NCBI RefSeq assembly: GCF_015159595.1
Contig: NZ_CP063304.1
Location: 62,001 to 126,000, forward strand
Origin: Blautia liquoris
GTDB taxonomy: Bacteria; Bacillota; Clostridia; Lachnospirales; Lachnospiraceae
Direction: 5' to 3'
DNA length: 64,000 nt
Below, one piece after another: positions 27,660 through 36,473 of the stretch (position 1 is its first letter; each line of letters opens with the position of its first letter). The translations under genes were made by a program, and so were the position numbers. The notes beneath the pieces were generated by a model. It saw only the letters and a program-made list of their open reading frames with translations, searched no databases and had not been told where the DNA came from.

Positions 27660-28833
27660 AGCCCGACCTTTCCAGTTTTTGTGTGTTTCGCAAATCATTT
27701 CTCCTTTTCAGTTCTCCATCTTTCCTGTCGTAGAGAGTCTGGAGTCTGACATCCTCTTTCTGAAGATCCAGAACCTCTGTAATCTCTTCAACCTGGCGGT
27801 GTCCATCTTTATCACGCCCCAGATGGATTAGAATATCAATACCTGAGGCGATCTGACGACGAACGACAAAAAGAGGGAGTTCCATGCCCATAAGCACCAT
27901 AGTCTCGAGACGGGTGATCATCTCTGCGGCTGAATTCGCGTGAGCAGTTGCCATGCTTCCATCGTGTCCCAGGTTCAGAGAACTTATATAGGATCTTGCC
28001 TCAGGGCCCCTGATTTCACCCACAATAACGCGATTCGGACGCATTCTAAGAGCAGACTTAATTAAGTCATCCATGGTGATTGTTAGTGATTCATTCATAG
28101 TGCCGGCTCTGCATTCGAGGCGTACCAGGTTATCGACATTTTGTATCTGAAGTTCTGCATTGTCTTCAATTGTCACAACCCTTTCAGAAGAGGGGATGAA
28201 GTTGGAAAGAGCGTTTAAAAAAGTGGTCTTTCCTGAAGATGTTCCGCCGCCGATCATAATGGAGTAACCGGAGATGACAAGTTTCTGTAGAAAACGTGCG
28301 GCATCCCGTGTAATGCTGTTGTTTTGTATCAGGTCAAGCATAGTAATGGGTGAATCAGGAAACCGGCGAATGCTCAGAATTGGGCCGTTTAAGGCAACAG
28401 GCTTTAATACGATACTTACTCTTGAGCCATTGTCAAGTCTGGCATCAACAATAGGAGTCTGCTCGTTGACAACCCTGTTGCACTGTCCTACAATCTGCTG
28501 TATCACATCGTCCAATCTTTCGGGTGAAGAAAATTGATGACCATATTTTTGGATTTTTCCTTCTTTTTCTATAAAGATATTTTGAAATCCATTCACCATA
28601 ATTTCTGTGATTTCATCGTTTTCCAGCAGTTCAGAGAGTATATCCAGTTTTCGAATAGAATCAAACAGCTCTCTGCGAAGACGATCTTTCTCATCGAGAG
28701 TCATCGGGTTTTGTCTGCTCTCATTTAGGATCATATCATCGATCAGAGACAGAACCTCTTTATCCTCATATTCTTTTGTCATGTCCATCTGTGCCAAGAG
28801 CTGTTCTTGGAACTCATCCTTGTGACTTAACAT
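27643..28833 (-). CDS. tadA: TadA/CpaF secretion ATPase
   Basis: The 396-aa hexameric motor ATPase drives Flp pilus assembly. Motifs seen are an N-terminal domain to residue 130, Walker A GGGTSSGKTT (about residue 192), a Walker B region PNRVIVGEIRG, and the His box GHDGSMATAHANS. The start overlaps tadZ by 7 nt. AGGAGG sits 4 nt before the ATG. Confidence 0.94.
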   Translation of the reverse strand: MLSHKDEFQEQLLAQMDMTKEYEDKEVLSLIDDMILNESRQNPMTLDEKDRLRRELFDSIRKLDILSELLENDEITEIMVNGFQNIFIEKEGKIQKYGHQFSSPERLDDVIQQIVGQCNRVVNEQTPIVDARLDNGSRVSIVLKPVALNGPILSIRRFPDSPITMLDLIQNNSITRDAARFLQKLVISGYSIMIGGGTSSGKTTFLNALSNFIPSSERVVTIEDNAELQIQNVDNLVRLECRAGTMNESLTITMDDLIKSALRMRPNRVIVGEIRGPEARSYISSLNLGHDGSMATAHANSAAEMITRLETMVLMGMELPLFVVRRQIASGIDILIHLGRDKDGHRQVEEITEVLDLQKEDVRLQTLYDRKDGELKRRNDLRNTQKLERSGYETKI

Positions 28834-29846
28834 GAATCCTCCTTTCTTAGTACTTCGCGGACATAATCTCCGAGTTCACTCCAGACTAAATTTTCAAAGT
28901 AAGCCTTTCCGCTGTGACTGGCTGCATGGAACGGAAGTTTCAGCTTTCTGATGCGCTCCATAAGATGTGTGTGTCCCCAGACATTTAGAAGATACTCGAA
29001 TTGAGTAATTTTGGCAGCAGAAATAACATCATTTCTAATCGGAACATAGATTTGATCGCAGGCTTCCAAAATTTGGAATAGGTTTTGTACACCGTCACCC
29101 AGATCAAGGATCACAATCTCATAACGTGTTTCTTTTATAATCATTTCCAGAAGGCTGGTCCATTCCTCGTAAGTGGTGCACTGAATATCCATCGGAGAGA
29201 GCGCCGGAGGAATGAAGTCCAGGTTTTGCAGACTCTCTGTCATACTCGCCATTTTATATGAAAGGTTCATGTTCTCTTGACGGATGAAATAGAGAAGATC
29301 ACTTAAGGTATGTTCAAATCTTTGTTCAAGCAGCTGGTCAAAACCGGAAAAGTTCTCAAGATTCAGATAGAGTACAGCTTGGCTTTTGGCCAGTATCTGA
29401 CCCAGCGTCAGTGCAAATGAAGTTTTTTGGGTTCTTCCTATTGGTGAATAGACTCCGATTACACGGGTCTGCCGTTTTAGTACTTGTGTTTGGCTATGAG
29501 GTGTTTTATCAGCACCGTAATAACTCATGATTTCACGCAGCATGCCGTCGGAAGACTGATACTTGTAGACACTGGGATAGTGATCGAGACCTGGGTTATG
29601 AACACCCTCAGAAAGAATAATCAGCATCCCTACGTCTAACTGTTTGACCATGTCATTCATGGCTTTTCCTGAAATCAGAAGGATCTCAATGGGATGTTCT
29701 CTCGCGTAGTCACAAAGAACCTCCGGACTGGTAAATGCCTGGATTTCAAATGGGATACTCTTTTTATTGTTTAGATATTCCATGAAATTGTACGCATACT
29801 CTACCTCCAGATCACATACGGCGAATATGCTTTTGGGTCTGTTCAA
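28827..29846 (-). CDS. TadZ/CpaE-like atypical MinD/ParA ATPase
   Basis: The 339-aa protein localises Tad machinery in other bacteria. Residues 1-125 form a receiver-like domain; residues 130-339 are ParA/MinD-like. The P-loop is non-standard (SPIGRTQKTS), keeping only the final Lys-Thr. IVILDLGDG is the Walker B-like strand. The start is a TTG at 29846, 9 nt after GGAGG, which overlaps the previous stop codon as TTGA. Confidence 0.8.
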   Translation of the reverse strand: MNRPKSIFAVCDLEVEYAYNFMEYLNNKKSIPFEIQAFTSPEVLCDYAREHPIEILLISGKAMNDMVKQLDVGMLIILSEGVHNPGLDHYPSVYKYQSSDGMLREIMSYYGADKTPHSQTQVLKRQTRVIGVYSPIGRTQKTSFALTLGQILAKSQAVLYLNLENFSGFDQLLEQRFEHTLSDLLYFIRQENMNLSYKMASMTESLQNLDFIPPALSPMDIQCTTYEEWTSLLEMIIKETRYEIVILDLGDGVQNLFQILEACDQIYVPIRNDVISAAKITQFEYLLNVWGHTHLMERIRKLKLPFHAASHSGKAYFENLVWSELGDYVREVLRKEDSC

Positions 29847-30351
29847 GAATAGATACCTCCAATCCATAGAAGAATGCTGATCAGTATTGCCGCAGAAAAA
29901 TGAATGTGCTCAGGACGTCTCCGGCCAGGGCAGCGATAGGATATTCGTTTTTTCTTTGTGATACAGCGATTGAAATAATTGAAGAAGTACAAAAGACGTC
30001 TGAAAAAAATATGATGATAAATAAGAATAAATAAAGAAATGACAGCACCGCAGACAAAGGAACATAACGTGCAGGTAAAGATTCCACCAGGCCCCATGTA
30101 GCCACCCAGTACGGAAAGTAGTTTTATGTCACCGGCTCCCAGCATACGCATCAGGAACAGAAGAAACAAAAGGGCAACAGGCAGCAGGGCTCCACATATA
30201 AATGTGAGTACTTGTGTGATTCCACCAGTTTTTATCTGAAAGATCAGTCCGATGCACCATCCTGCAAGAATCCATGTGTTTGAGATTTTTTCTGATTTAA
30301 AATCCATAGAAACAGATATGACTGTAAAGATGAGAACTAATACTTTTCCAT
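29843..30351 (-). CDS. Prepilin peptidase, A24 family, with frameshift near the start
   Basis: This would be a membrane aspartyl protease with about five helices. The catalytic Asp residues are seen in SMDFKSEK and GAGDIK. The reading frame is open further upstream to a TTG at 30436, but that region has no ribosome site and lies only about 16 nt from the predicted transcription start. A consensus GGAGG with ATG at 30351 exists, but it is one base out of frame and reads MEKY-stop. One extra A in the run of four A would restore MEKVLVLIF, a normal start for this family. So there is either a recent frameshift, a slippage site, or a sequencing error. It is the first gene of the Tad operon. Confidence 0.72.
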
Positions 30352-30458
30352 GTCTATCACCTCCGAAGTTAAAGTTTAAATAATGAAATTGCAGCGAGTG
30401 TGCTGATGACTGTTTCCAGAAAAGACAATGAATCAATAAGATTTATTTGATGAAATTG

Positions 30459-30487
30459 ATTATATACGAAACAGATATATTTGTCCA
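30459..30487 (-). promoter_or_regulatory. Promoter of the Tad operon
   Basis: On the minus strand TGGACA (30487-30482) and TATAAT (30464-30459) are separated by 17 nt, a near-consensus sigma-A promoter. The start point near 30452 gives a leader of about 100 nt to the ATG at 30351. Confidence 0.65.
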
Positions 30488-30526
30488 GTAAAATAATGCA
30501 CAAAAATCAAGTGAAAAATTTGTGGA

Positions 30527-30555
30527 TTGAGTTATTTGAAAATATTCATTATAAT
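30527..30555 (+). promoter_or_regulatory. Promoter of the rhomboid gene
   Basis: TTGAGT (30527-30532), a 17-nt spacer and a perfect TATAAT (30550-30555) precede the rhomboid gene by about 85 nt, divergent from the Tad promoter. Confidence 0.6.
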
Positions 30556-30640
30556 CTATTGTGTGGAGATATATATAAAGTCAATTTATCATTTATGACT
30601 GATATATTTAAAATTTTTACAGTCAGGCAGGAAGGAAGGC

Positions 30641-31276
30641 ATGAGAGAAGAAAGATATAATGAGGATATTATCGATGAAATGCGAAAGAACCCTGCAAGT
30701 ATTGTCAACTTAATCATTATAGGGGTGAACATCCTGATGTTTATCCTGGTGGAGGTTACTGGAAGTTCATCAGATGCAGAGCACATGATTGAATGGGGAG
30801 CTGCCTACACTCCATTGATTAAACAGGGACAATATTATCGCTTGTTGACTTGTATGTTTCTACATTTTGGAGCGGAGCATCTGTTTAATAACATGTTTTT
30901 GCTTTTTTTTATGGGATACTATCTGGAACAATATGTCGGAAAGATCTGGTATCTGATTATTTATCTGGGAGGGGGACTGTCAGGAAGCATCTTATCGTGG
31001 ATTTTTGAAGAAATCAGAAGGGAAAATGTGATATCGGCCGGTGCATCAGGTGCTATATTTTCGGTGCTTGGAGCCCTTGTGATCATAGTCTGGCACTACA
31101 GGGGTCAGAAAAGGAATCTGAGTCTGCGTCGATTGGTTGCAATGATTGCATTATCTGTGTATGTAGGATTCAGTTCTTCCGGTGTAGATAATCTGGCCCA
31201 TGTAGGCGGACTATTTGGAGGAGCTCTTTTATCAGTAGTACTGATTCACTTTAAGAGATTGGAAAAATTAAAGTGA
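30641..31276 (+). CDS. Rhomboid family intramembrane serine protease
   Basis: The 211-aa protein has about six helices. The catalytic serine is in GASGAIFS and the histidine in NLAHVGGLFGG; HLFNNM (loop 1/helix 2) is also conserved. It cuts single-span membrane proteins. AGGAAGG lies 5 nt before the ATG. The end overlaps the convergent kinase gene by 26 nt. Confidence 0.92.
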   Translation: MREERYNEDIIDEMRKNPASIVNLIIIGVNILMFILVEVTGSSSDAEHMIEWGAAYTPLIKQGQYYRLLTCMFLHFGAEHLFNNMFLLFFMGYYLEQYVGKIWYLIIYLGGGLSGSILSWIFEEIRRENVISAGASGAIFSVLGALVIIVWHYRGQKRNLSLRRLVAMIALSVYVGFSSSGVDNLAHVGGLFGGALLSVVLIHFKRLEKLK

Positions 31277-31907
31277 ACTGAGTTCCCTCATCTGGTATTG
31301 ATGTTACGGATATGGATCCGTTATGAGCCTCTGCGATTTCTTTGCAGATCGCAAGGCCGAGGCCTGTACCGTCTTTTTTGTAAGTCACGAATGGGTCAAA
31401 GATCGTATCTGACAGCTCTTTTTTGATGCCACATCCATTATCTTCGATTTTAACTTCTACATTGTTTCCATCGCAGGATATATGGATGACTATCTTGCCG
31501 TTTTCGTGAGAGATGGCCTCTTGGGCATTTCGGATCAGGTTTGTGAATAATTGGTTCATCTTGACCGGATCCAGTTTAATTCTTGGAATCGCAGATTCCT
31601 TCTGAAGGATGAGACTGATCCCTTTTTCTTTCAGCATTTCCCTAGCTGAATCGGTGAGGTCAGTTAAAAACAGGTAAAGATTGACCTCTTCTTCATAAAG
31701 GTTTTTAGCATGGTTGTAGTCTGTCAGCTCATCCAGCAGTCTTCGAAGAATTGTCATATTTTCTTCGATTTTGTCATAAAAGTTGTAGGTAGTTATCTCC
31801 GGGTGTTCCTGTACCATCAGCTGAAGAAAGCTGTTGATTAAGGTTACGGGGTTTCTTACCTCATGGGAAAACTTTGACAACGTGTAATTATATTCTTCAT
31901 TTTTCAT
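31251..31907 (-). CDS. Soluble sensor histidine kinase
   Basis: The 218-aa protein consists almost only of the kinase core: a HisKA helix with phospho-acceptor His in FSHEVRNPV (near residue 14), an N box (NLIRNAQEA), G1 (DNGCGI) and G2 (GTGLGLAI). No sensor domain or membrane segment is present. Small orphan kinases of this shape occur in spore-formers, but a sporulation role is only a guess. No response regulator is adjacent. GAGGTG precedes the ATG. Confidence 0.85.
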   Translation of the reverse strand: MKNEEYNYTLSKFSHEVRNPVTLINSFLQLMVQEHPEITTYNFYDKIEENMTILRRLLDELTDYNHAKNLYEEEVNLYLFLTDLTDSAREMLKEKGISLILQKESAIPRIKLDPVKMNQLFTNLIRNAQEAISHENGKIVIHISCDGNNVEVKIEDNGCGIKKELSDTIFDPFVTYKKDGTGLGLAICKEIAEAHNGSISVTSIPDEGTQFTLIFPIS

Positions 31908-32034
31908 ATATATCACCTCTTTAGTTTAGTTTATCACCTGAATGTGTAATAATCAAACAAAAGAGTTTGCGTTTTTCTGACAAAAACTGACAAATGGAGA
32001 TTTGTAAGAAAAAAAATAAGGAGGTAAAGGTGCT

Positions 32035-32442
32035 ATGGATTGCGTTTTTTGTAAAATTGCAGAAGGTGAGATTCCTTCGGCTACAATTTATGAAGACAAG
32101 GATTTCCGAGTGGTGCTGGACATAGGCCCTGCATCTTTTGGACACGCGTTAGTATTGCCGAAGAGGCATTATGCCAATATTTATGAACTGCCAGAGGAAA
32201 TTGTTTCCAGTGCATTTGTTTTGGCAAAAAAAACAGCGGTGGCCATAAAAGAGGGGTTACATGCAGATGGCATGAATATTCTTCAGAATAATGGGGAACA
32301 GGCGGGACAAAGTGTTTTTCATTTTCATATTCATGTAATTCCCAGGTATCAGGGGGATCAGGTGGGGCTGGTATGGACTCCGGGCAATCTGGATGAAAAC
32401 GATAAGAAAGAGATCATCCAGAAAGTCAGACAGTTCATGTAA
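32035..32442 (+). CDS. HIT family nucleotide hydrolase
   Basis: The 135-aa protein has the histidine triad HFHIHV (about residues 95-100) and an N-terminal CVFCKIAEGEIPS, typical of Hint-like proteins that hydrolyse AMP or GMP conjugates. AAGGAGG lies upstream. It is followed at 16 nt by a sigma factor gene. Confidence 0.93.
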   Translation: MDCVFCKIAEGEIPSATIYEDKDFRVVLDIGPASFGHALVLPKRHYANIYELPEEIVSSAFVLAKKTAVAIKEGLHADGMNILQNNGEQAGQSVFHFHIHVIPRYQGDQVGLVWTPGNLDENDKKEIIQKVRQFM

Positions 32443-32458
32443 TCAACAGGAAATAAAT

Positions 32459-32950
32459 ATGGACGGCATGGATTTTGGAGAAATTTACGAAAAATACTAC
32501 TGTCTTGTGGTTAAAATTGCTTACGATATCATAGGGGATTTTTACCTTGCTCAGGATATTACTCAGGATGTATATGCATCACTTTATGAAAAAATAGATC
32601 AGATTGACATAGATAGGGTCAAGGGATGGCTGATTACGTGTGCATCACACAAGGCAATCGACTATAAGAGAAAAAAATATTATAACAGAGAAGTCATGGG
32701 AGATCACTTTTTCCCGGAACCAGATTCTATATCCACGGAATGTGTTTTTATAAGGAGGGAGATGTGGGGACAGGTTTTTGCAGAATTGTATGAGAAAAAC
32801 AGACAATGGTTTTTTTTGATTATGTGTATGGATATTGCCGGTGAGAAGCCTGAAGAGGTTGCAAAAGTGCTGGGTATCACTTTGAACAACTTAAGAGTCA
32901 GGCATCACCGCGCAAAAGAGTGGGTACGCAAAAGATATGAAAAAGATTAG
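32459..32950 (+). CDS. ECF-like RNA polymerase sigma factor
   Basis: The 163-aa protein has sigma region 2 (residues 5-75, with DFYLAQDITQDVY) and region 4 (about 105-160, a helix-turn-helix KPEEVAKVLGITLNNLRVRHHRA). The ATG at 32459 has AGGA 7 nt upstream. There is no adjacent anti-sigma gene. A long Phe/Trp/Met-rich stretch between regions 2 and 4 may bind a partner. Confidence 0.85.
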   Translation: MDGMDFGEIYEKYYCLVVKIAYDIIGDFYLAQDITQDVYASLYEKIDQIDIDRVKGWLITCASHKAIDYKRKKYYNREVMGDHFFPEPDSISTECVFIRREMWGQVFAELYEKNRQWFFLIMCMDIAGEKPEEVAKVLGITLNNLRVRHHRAKEWVRKRYEKD

Positions 32951-32968
32951 AAAAGTCTGTCTCGGCTT

Positions 32969-34036
32969 TTAAGCTTTTACCATGTTTTCAATCACGTCAA
33001 TGATCACATGAATAGAGTCACTATGGCTGCTGTTTTTCATGGCGCTGATATACTGTTCTTTCTTGTTATATAATTGATGAACTGCCTGAAGCAGTTTTTC
33101 GGGGGTGATCGATTCCTCTTCCATAACGATACTGTAACCCTGCTTTTCAAAAGACTGCGCATTCAATATCTGATCCCCTCTGCTGGCACTTGCAGGCAAA
33201 GGAATCAGCAAATTTGGTTTTGCCAGTGCACTGATTTCGCAGATTGCATTCGCACCGGCACGGGAGATGACAAGATCAGCAAGTGCAAACATATCCGGGA
33301 GTTCTTTTTTTATATATTCATACTGAACATATCCTTCCATATCCTCTAAAGCGGGATCGGTTTTGCCTTTCCCGCACAGATGAATAACTTGAAATTCTTT
33401 CAGAAGATCGGGAAGTATGTTTCGAACAGCATTGTTGATGGCAGCGGCACCCAGGCTTCCGCCGATAACCATGAGAACCGGTTTATTGGCTGTGAAATTA
33501 CAGAAGTTAAGAGCTCTTAACTTATTGCCCAAAAGCAATTCCCTGCGGATCGGTGTTCCTGTAACAATGGCCTTTTTTGACGGAACATTATTAAGGGTTT
33601 CGGGGAAATTACAACAGATCATGGCAGCTGACGAAACACACAATTTATTTGCCAGACCGGGGGTCATGTCAGATTCATGTATTATGACAGGTATCTTTAA
33701 CCTCCTGGCAGCGAGAACGACAGGTACAGAGACGAATCCTCCTTTTGAAAATATGATATCGGGGGACAATTCTCTCAGAAGTTTTCTGGCTTCACGGAAG
33801 CCCTTTAAGACGCGGAACGGATCGCTGAAATTTTTTATATCAAAATAACGACGTAATTTCCCCGATGAGATACCATAATAGGGAATATCCTGTTCTTCAA
33901 TTAATGTTTTCTCTATTCCGTCATAGGATCCAATATAGGAAATCTTATAACCGGCCTCTATTAAAGAGGGGAGTAAGGCGATATTAGGTGTTACATGTCC
34001 GGCTGTTCCTCCGCCTGTCAGAACAATATGTTTCAT
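32969..34036 (-). CDS. murG: MurG N-acetylglucosaminyltransferase
   Basis: The 355-aa peripheral membrane enzyme adds GlcNAc to lipid I to give lipid II. Motifs are GGGTAGHVTPN at the start, HESDMTPG, GGSLGAAAIN, and the UDP-GlcNAc site ISRAGANAICEI. The ATG at 34036 follows AAGGAGG by 5 nt. It lies outside any division cluster, alone on the minus strand. Confidence 0.95.
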   Translation of the reverse strand: MKHIVLTGGGTAGHVTPNIALLPSLIEAGYKISYIGSYDGIEKTLIEEQDIPYYGISSGKLRRYFDIKNFSDPFRVLKGFREARKLLRELSPDIIFSKGGFVSVPVVLAARRLKIPVIIHESDMTPGLANKLCVSSAAMICCNFPETLNNVPSKKAIVTGTPIRRELLLGNKLRALNFCNFTANKPVLMVIGGSLGAAAINNAVRNILPDLLKEFQVIHLCGKGKTDPALEDMEGYVQYEYIKKELPDMFALADLVISRAGANAICEISALAKPNLLIPLPASASRGDQILNAQSFEKQGYSIVMEEESITPEKLLQAVHQLYNKKEQYISAMKNSSHSDSIHVIIDVIENMVKA

Positions 34037-34214
34037 TCCATCCTCCTTCGCATCGGGTGATGCTGACTTATTTATGCTTTCAGTATACATTTAGTCGAAG
34101 GCAGGGGCAAGAGTTAATTTGATCCAGTGATGAGACGTATCTACAAAAGTTCAATAAAATACTTTGATTATGTAATTATTTTGATTTTGAATCGTATTAC
34201 TTATTGTAAGGCAT

Positions 34215-34389
34215 ATCATAAACAGGAGGGGGGTACTTATATTTAAAGGTGCAAGATAATCTGCCTGAGGAACCCCACCACAGGCATCAGGAAATGTAGC
34301 AGGGCGTGCTTCAGTTCCGTTCCAAACACACGAAAAAGGCAGACAATGGATATCCGATATCAATATCGGTAGTATTGTCTGCTTTTGTT
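34215..34389 (+). ncRNA. Possible structured RNA ending in a strong terminator
   Basis: Between divergent murG and the nuclease gene (34037-34499) no convincing gene is seen. A GC-richer block (about 34240-34330) contains GCCTG/CAGGC and GGAAC/GTTCC complementarities. It ends in a strong hairpin: GCAGACAAT (34339-34347) with ATTGTCTGC (34374-34382), an inner CCGATAT/ATATCGG, and a TTTTGTT tail. A terminated RNA or riboregulator is likely. It does not match riboswitch, SRP, 6S or RNase P consensus that I know. The 5' end is not defined. Confidence 0.4.
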
Positions 34390-34423
34390 CTGGAATTTGA
34401 CTGTCAATGCGTTATAATTAAAT

Positions 34424-34451
34424 TATCGGAAGCAATTAATCTATCGGAAGC
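34424..34451 (+). promoter_or_regulatory. Direct repeat upstream of the beta-CASP gene
   Basis: TATCGGAAGC occurs twice, at 34424-34433 and 34442-34451, 18 nt apart. The first copy is 5 nt after a TATAAT-like hexamer (34413-34418). Spacing of about two helical turns suits a regulator-binding pair. Confidence 0.4.
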
Positions 34452-34499
34452 TTCTGATGGAATAGACTATAAAGCGGACTATAGAAGGGAGACAACACG

Positions 34500-36098
34500 A
34501 TGTTAATTACTTTTTTAGGTGCAGCACATGAAGTGACCGGAAGTTGTTATTATCTTGAAGCTTGCCGGAAACGATTCCTGGTTGATTGTGGAATGGAGCA
34601 AGGACCCAATATCTTTGAGAATAAGCCGCTGCCGATTCCTGCATCAGAACTTGATTTTGTTTTATTAACTCATGCACATATTGATCACTCCGGAAATCTT
34701 CCGGCACTCTATGCAAAAGGTTTCCGGGGACCGGTCTATGCTACGGCGGCGACCAGAAATCTCTGCGATATCATGCTTCGTGACAGTGCACACATACAAA
34801 TGTCTGAGGCTGAATGGAGAAACAGAAAAAATAAAAGACAGGGAAAAGAAGAATATATTCCTCCTTACACCCTGCAAGATGCCATAGGGTTGATTGAAAA
34901 TATAAGAGGATTTCCCTATAATCGAGTCATCGATGTAGAAGAGGGAATAAAGATTCGTTTTACAGATGCGGGTCATCTGCTGGGATCGGCTAGCATTGAA
35001 CTTTGGCTCACGGAAGATACGGTGACGAAGAAGATTGTTTTTTCCGGAGATATTGGGAATCTGAATCAGCCGCTGCTTAAAGATCCTGTTTATGTTAAAC
35101 AGGCGGATTATGTTGTTATGGAATCAACATATGGTAACAGAAGTCATCAGCGGGTAACGGATTATGTAACAGCACTGGCCGGGGTCTTTCAGGAAACCTT
35201 TGCAAAAGGCGGAAATGTTGTTATCCCTTCTTTTGCGGTTGGAAGAACCCAGGAGATGCTTTTTTTCATCCGTCAGATGAAAGAGCAGAGACTGGTCACA
35301 GTATTTCCCGATTTTGAGGTTTATGTGGACAGTCCCCTTGCAGTTGAAGCTACACATATCTTCCATGAATCGGACATCAGCTGCTTTGATGAAGAGACAT
35401 CTGAATTGATCAGAAAAGGAATTAACCCGATTAGTTTTCCCGGCCTGCGTCTTTCCATCACTGCAGGGGAATCAAAGAACATCAATTTTGATTCCAAACC
35501 TAAGGTAATTATATCTGCAAGCGGTATGTGTGATGCCGGTCGTGTGAAACATCACCTGAAACATAACCTCTGGAGAAAAGAGAGCACGATATTGTTCGTG
35601 GGTTATCAGTCAGTGGGAACGCCCGGAAGGGCACTGACAGAAGGAGCAAAAAGTATCCGCCTTTTTGGGGAGCCGGTTCAGGTGAATGCGAAGATTCAGG
35701 TACTGCCCGGAACAAGTGGTCATGCCGATCAGGAAGGACTTATGAGATGGGCGTCCTCTTTCGAAAACAGGCCGGATCATGTATTTGTTACGCACGGAGA
35801 GGATCAGGTTACCGAATTTTTCCGGGAGAGACTTTCACGTGAACTTCAATATGATGCGATGGCACCTTATAGTGGTACCATTTATGACTTGAGGGAAAAC
35901 AAGATTGTAGAGACACCGGTGCCTGTTCGTCTGGAAAGATCGAAGAAAAGTGCGAAGAAGAACTCCGTGTATGAAAGACTTAAAGCTGCAGGGGAAAGGC
36001 TTCTTGGCGTCATCCGCCGAAATGAAGGCGGAGCTAATAAAGATCTGTCTAAATTCGCCGATCAAATTAACAGTCTTTGTGATAAATGGGACAGATAA
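34500..36098 (+). CDS. MBL-fold beta-CASP ribonuclease-like protein
   Basis: The 532-aa protein combines a metallo-beta-lactamase fold with a beta-CASP domain, as in CPSF-73/RNase J relatives. Metal motifs seen are THAHIDHSG (motif 2), DAGHLLGS (motif 3) and SGDIG (motif 4). Beta-CASP and RNA-specificity motifs follow: STYGNR, FAVGRTQEM, ASGMCDAGR, GTSGHAD and VTHGE. It probably cuts RNA in the cytoplasm. The C-terminal 50 residues are basic and extra. Confidence 0.9.
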   Translation: MLITFLGAAHEVTGSCYYLEACRKRFLVDCGMEQGPNIFENKPLPIPASELDFVLLTHAHIDHSGNLPALYAKGFRGPVYATAATRNLCDIMLRDSAHIQMSEAEWRNRKNKRQGKEEYIPPYTLQDAIGLIENIRGFPYNRVIDVEEGIKIRFTDAGHLLGSASIELWLTEDTVTKKIVFSGDIGNLNQPLLKDPVYVKQADYVVMESTYGNRSHQRVTDYVTALAGVFQETFAKGGNVVIPSFAVGRTQEMLFFIRQMKEQRLVTVFPDFEVYVDSPLAVEATHIFHESDISCFDEETSELIRKGINPISFPGLRLSITAGESKNINFDSKPKVIISASGMCDAGRVKHHLKHNLWRKESTILFVGYQSVGTPGRALTEGAKSIRLFGEPVQVNAKIQVLPGTSGHADQEGLMRWASSFENRPDHVFVTHGEDQVTEFFRERLSRELQYDAMAPYSGTIYDLRENKIVETPVPVRLERSKKSAKKNSVYERLKAAGERLLGVIRRNEGGANKDLSKFADQINSLCDKWDR

Positions 36099-36156
36099 AA
36101 GATTAAGGATAATATGTGCCCGGCTTCAATGAACCGGACACTTTATGGTGGATTGC

Positions 36157-36393
36157 TTAGATTGCCTGCTTTAATGCCTGTGCCAGTTGGTCAGGACAGG
36201 ATGTATGCTTCGTTCCGCACTGAATTCCTTCTAACTTTTCAATAGCTGTTTTTACATCCATGCCATCTACCAGAGAACAGATCCCTTTTAAATTTCCGTT
36301 ACATCCTCCGGTGAATGTGACATTTCTTACTTTGCCGCCTGTAAGGTCGAAGGTGATTTCTTTGCTGCAGGTTCCATGTGTCTTATATACCAT
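36157..36393 (-). CDS. TSCPD domain protein
   Basis: A 78-aa protein with the TSCPDQLA motif and conserved cysteines at GGCNGN, IC, QCG and TSCPD, like TIGR03905-type proteins. This small domain also occurs at the end of some ribonucleotide reductases; the free-standing form has no proven role. GAGGAGG lies 8 nt before the ATG at 36393. Confidence 0.88.
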   Translation of the reverse strand: MVYKTHGTCSKEITFDLTGGKVRNVTFTGGCNGNLKGICSLVDGMDVKTAIEKLEGIQCGTKHTSCPDQLAQALKQAI

Positions 36394-36473
36394 AATGATG
36401 GCCTCCTCGTACAGTTGTAAAAAATGATTTGCCGTGATAAACTCTTTACAGAGCATTTCTACTATATCATGAT

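Noticed and set aside
32969-34036. A cell-division (dcw) cluster around murG
   Set aside because: None of the neighbours is a mur, fts or mra gene.
34151-34363. A 70-codon minus-strand frame upstream of murG
   Set aside because: It crosses a strong terminator hairpin and has no ribosome site; an RNA is more likely.
34397-34418. TTGACT with TATAAT as nuclease promoter
   Set aside because: The spacer is only 10 nt, too short for sigma-A.
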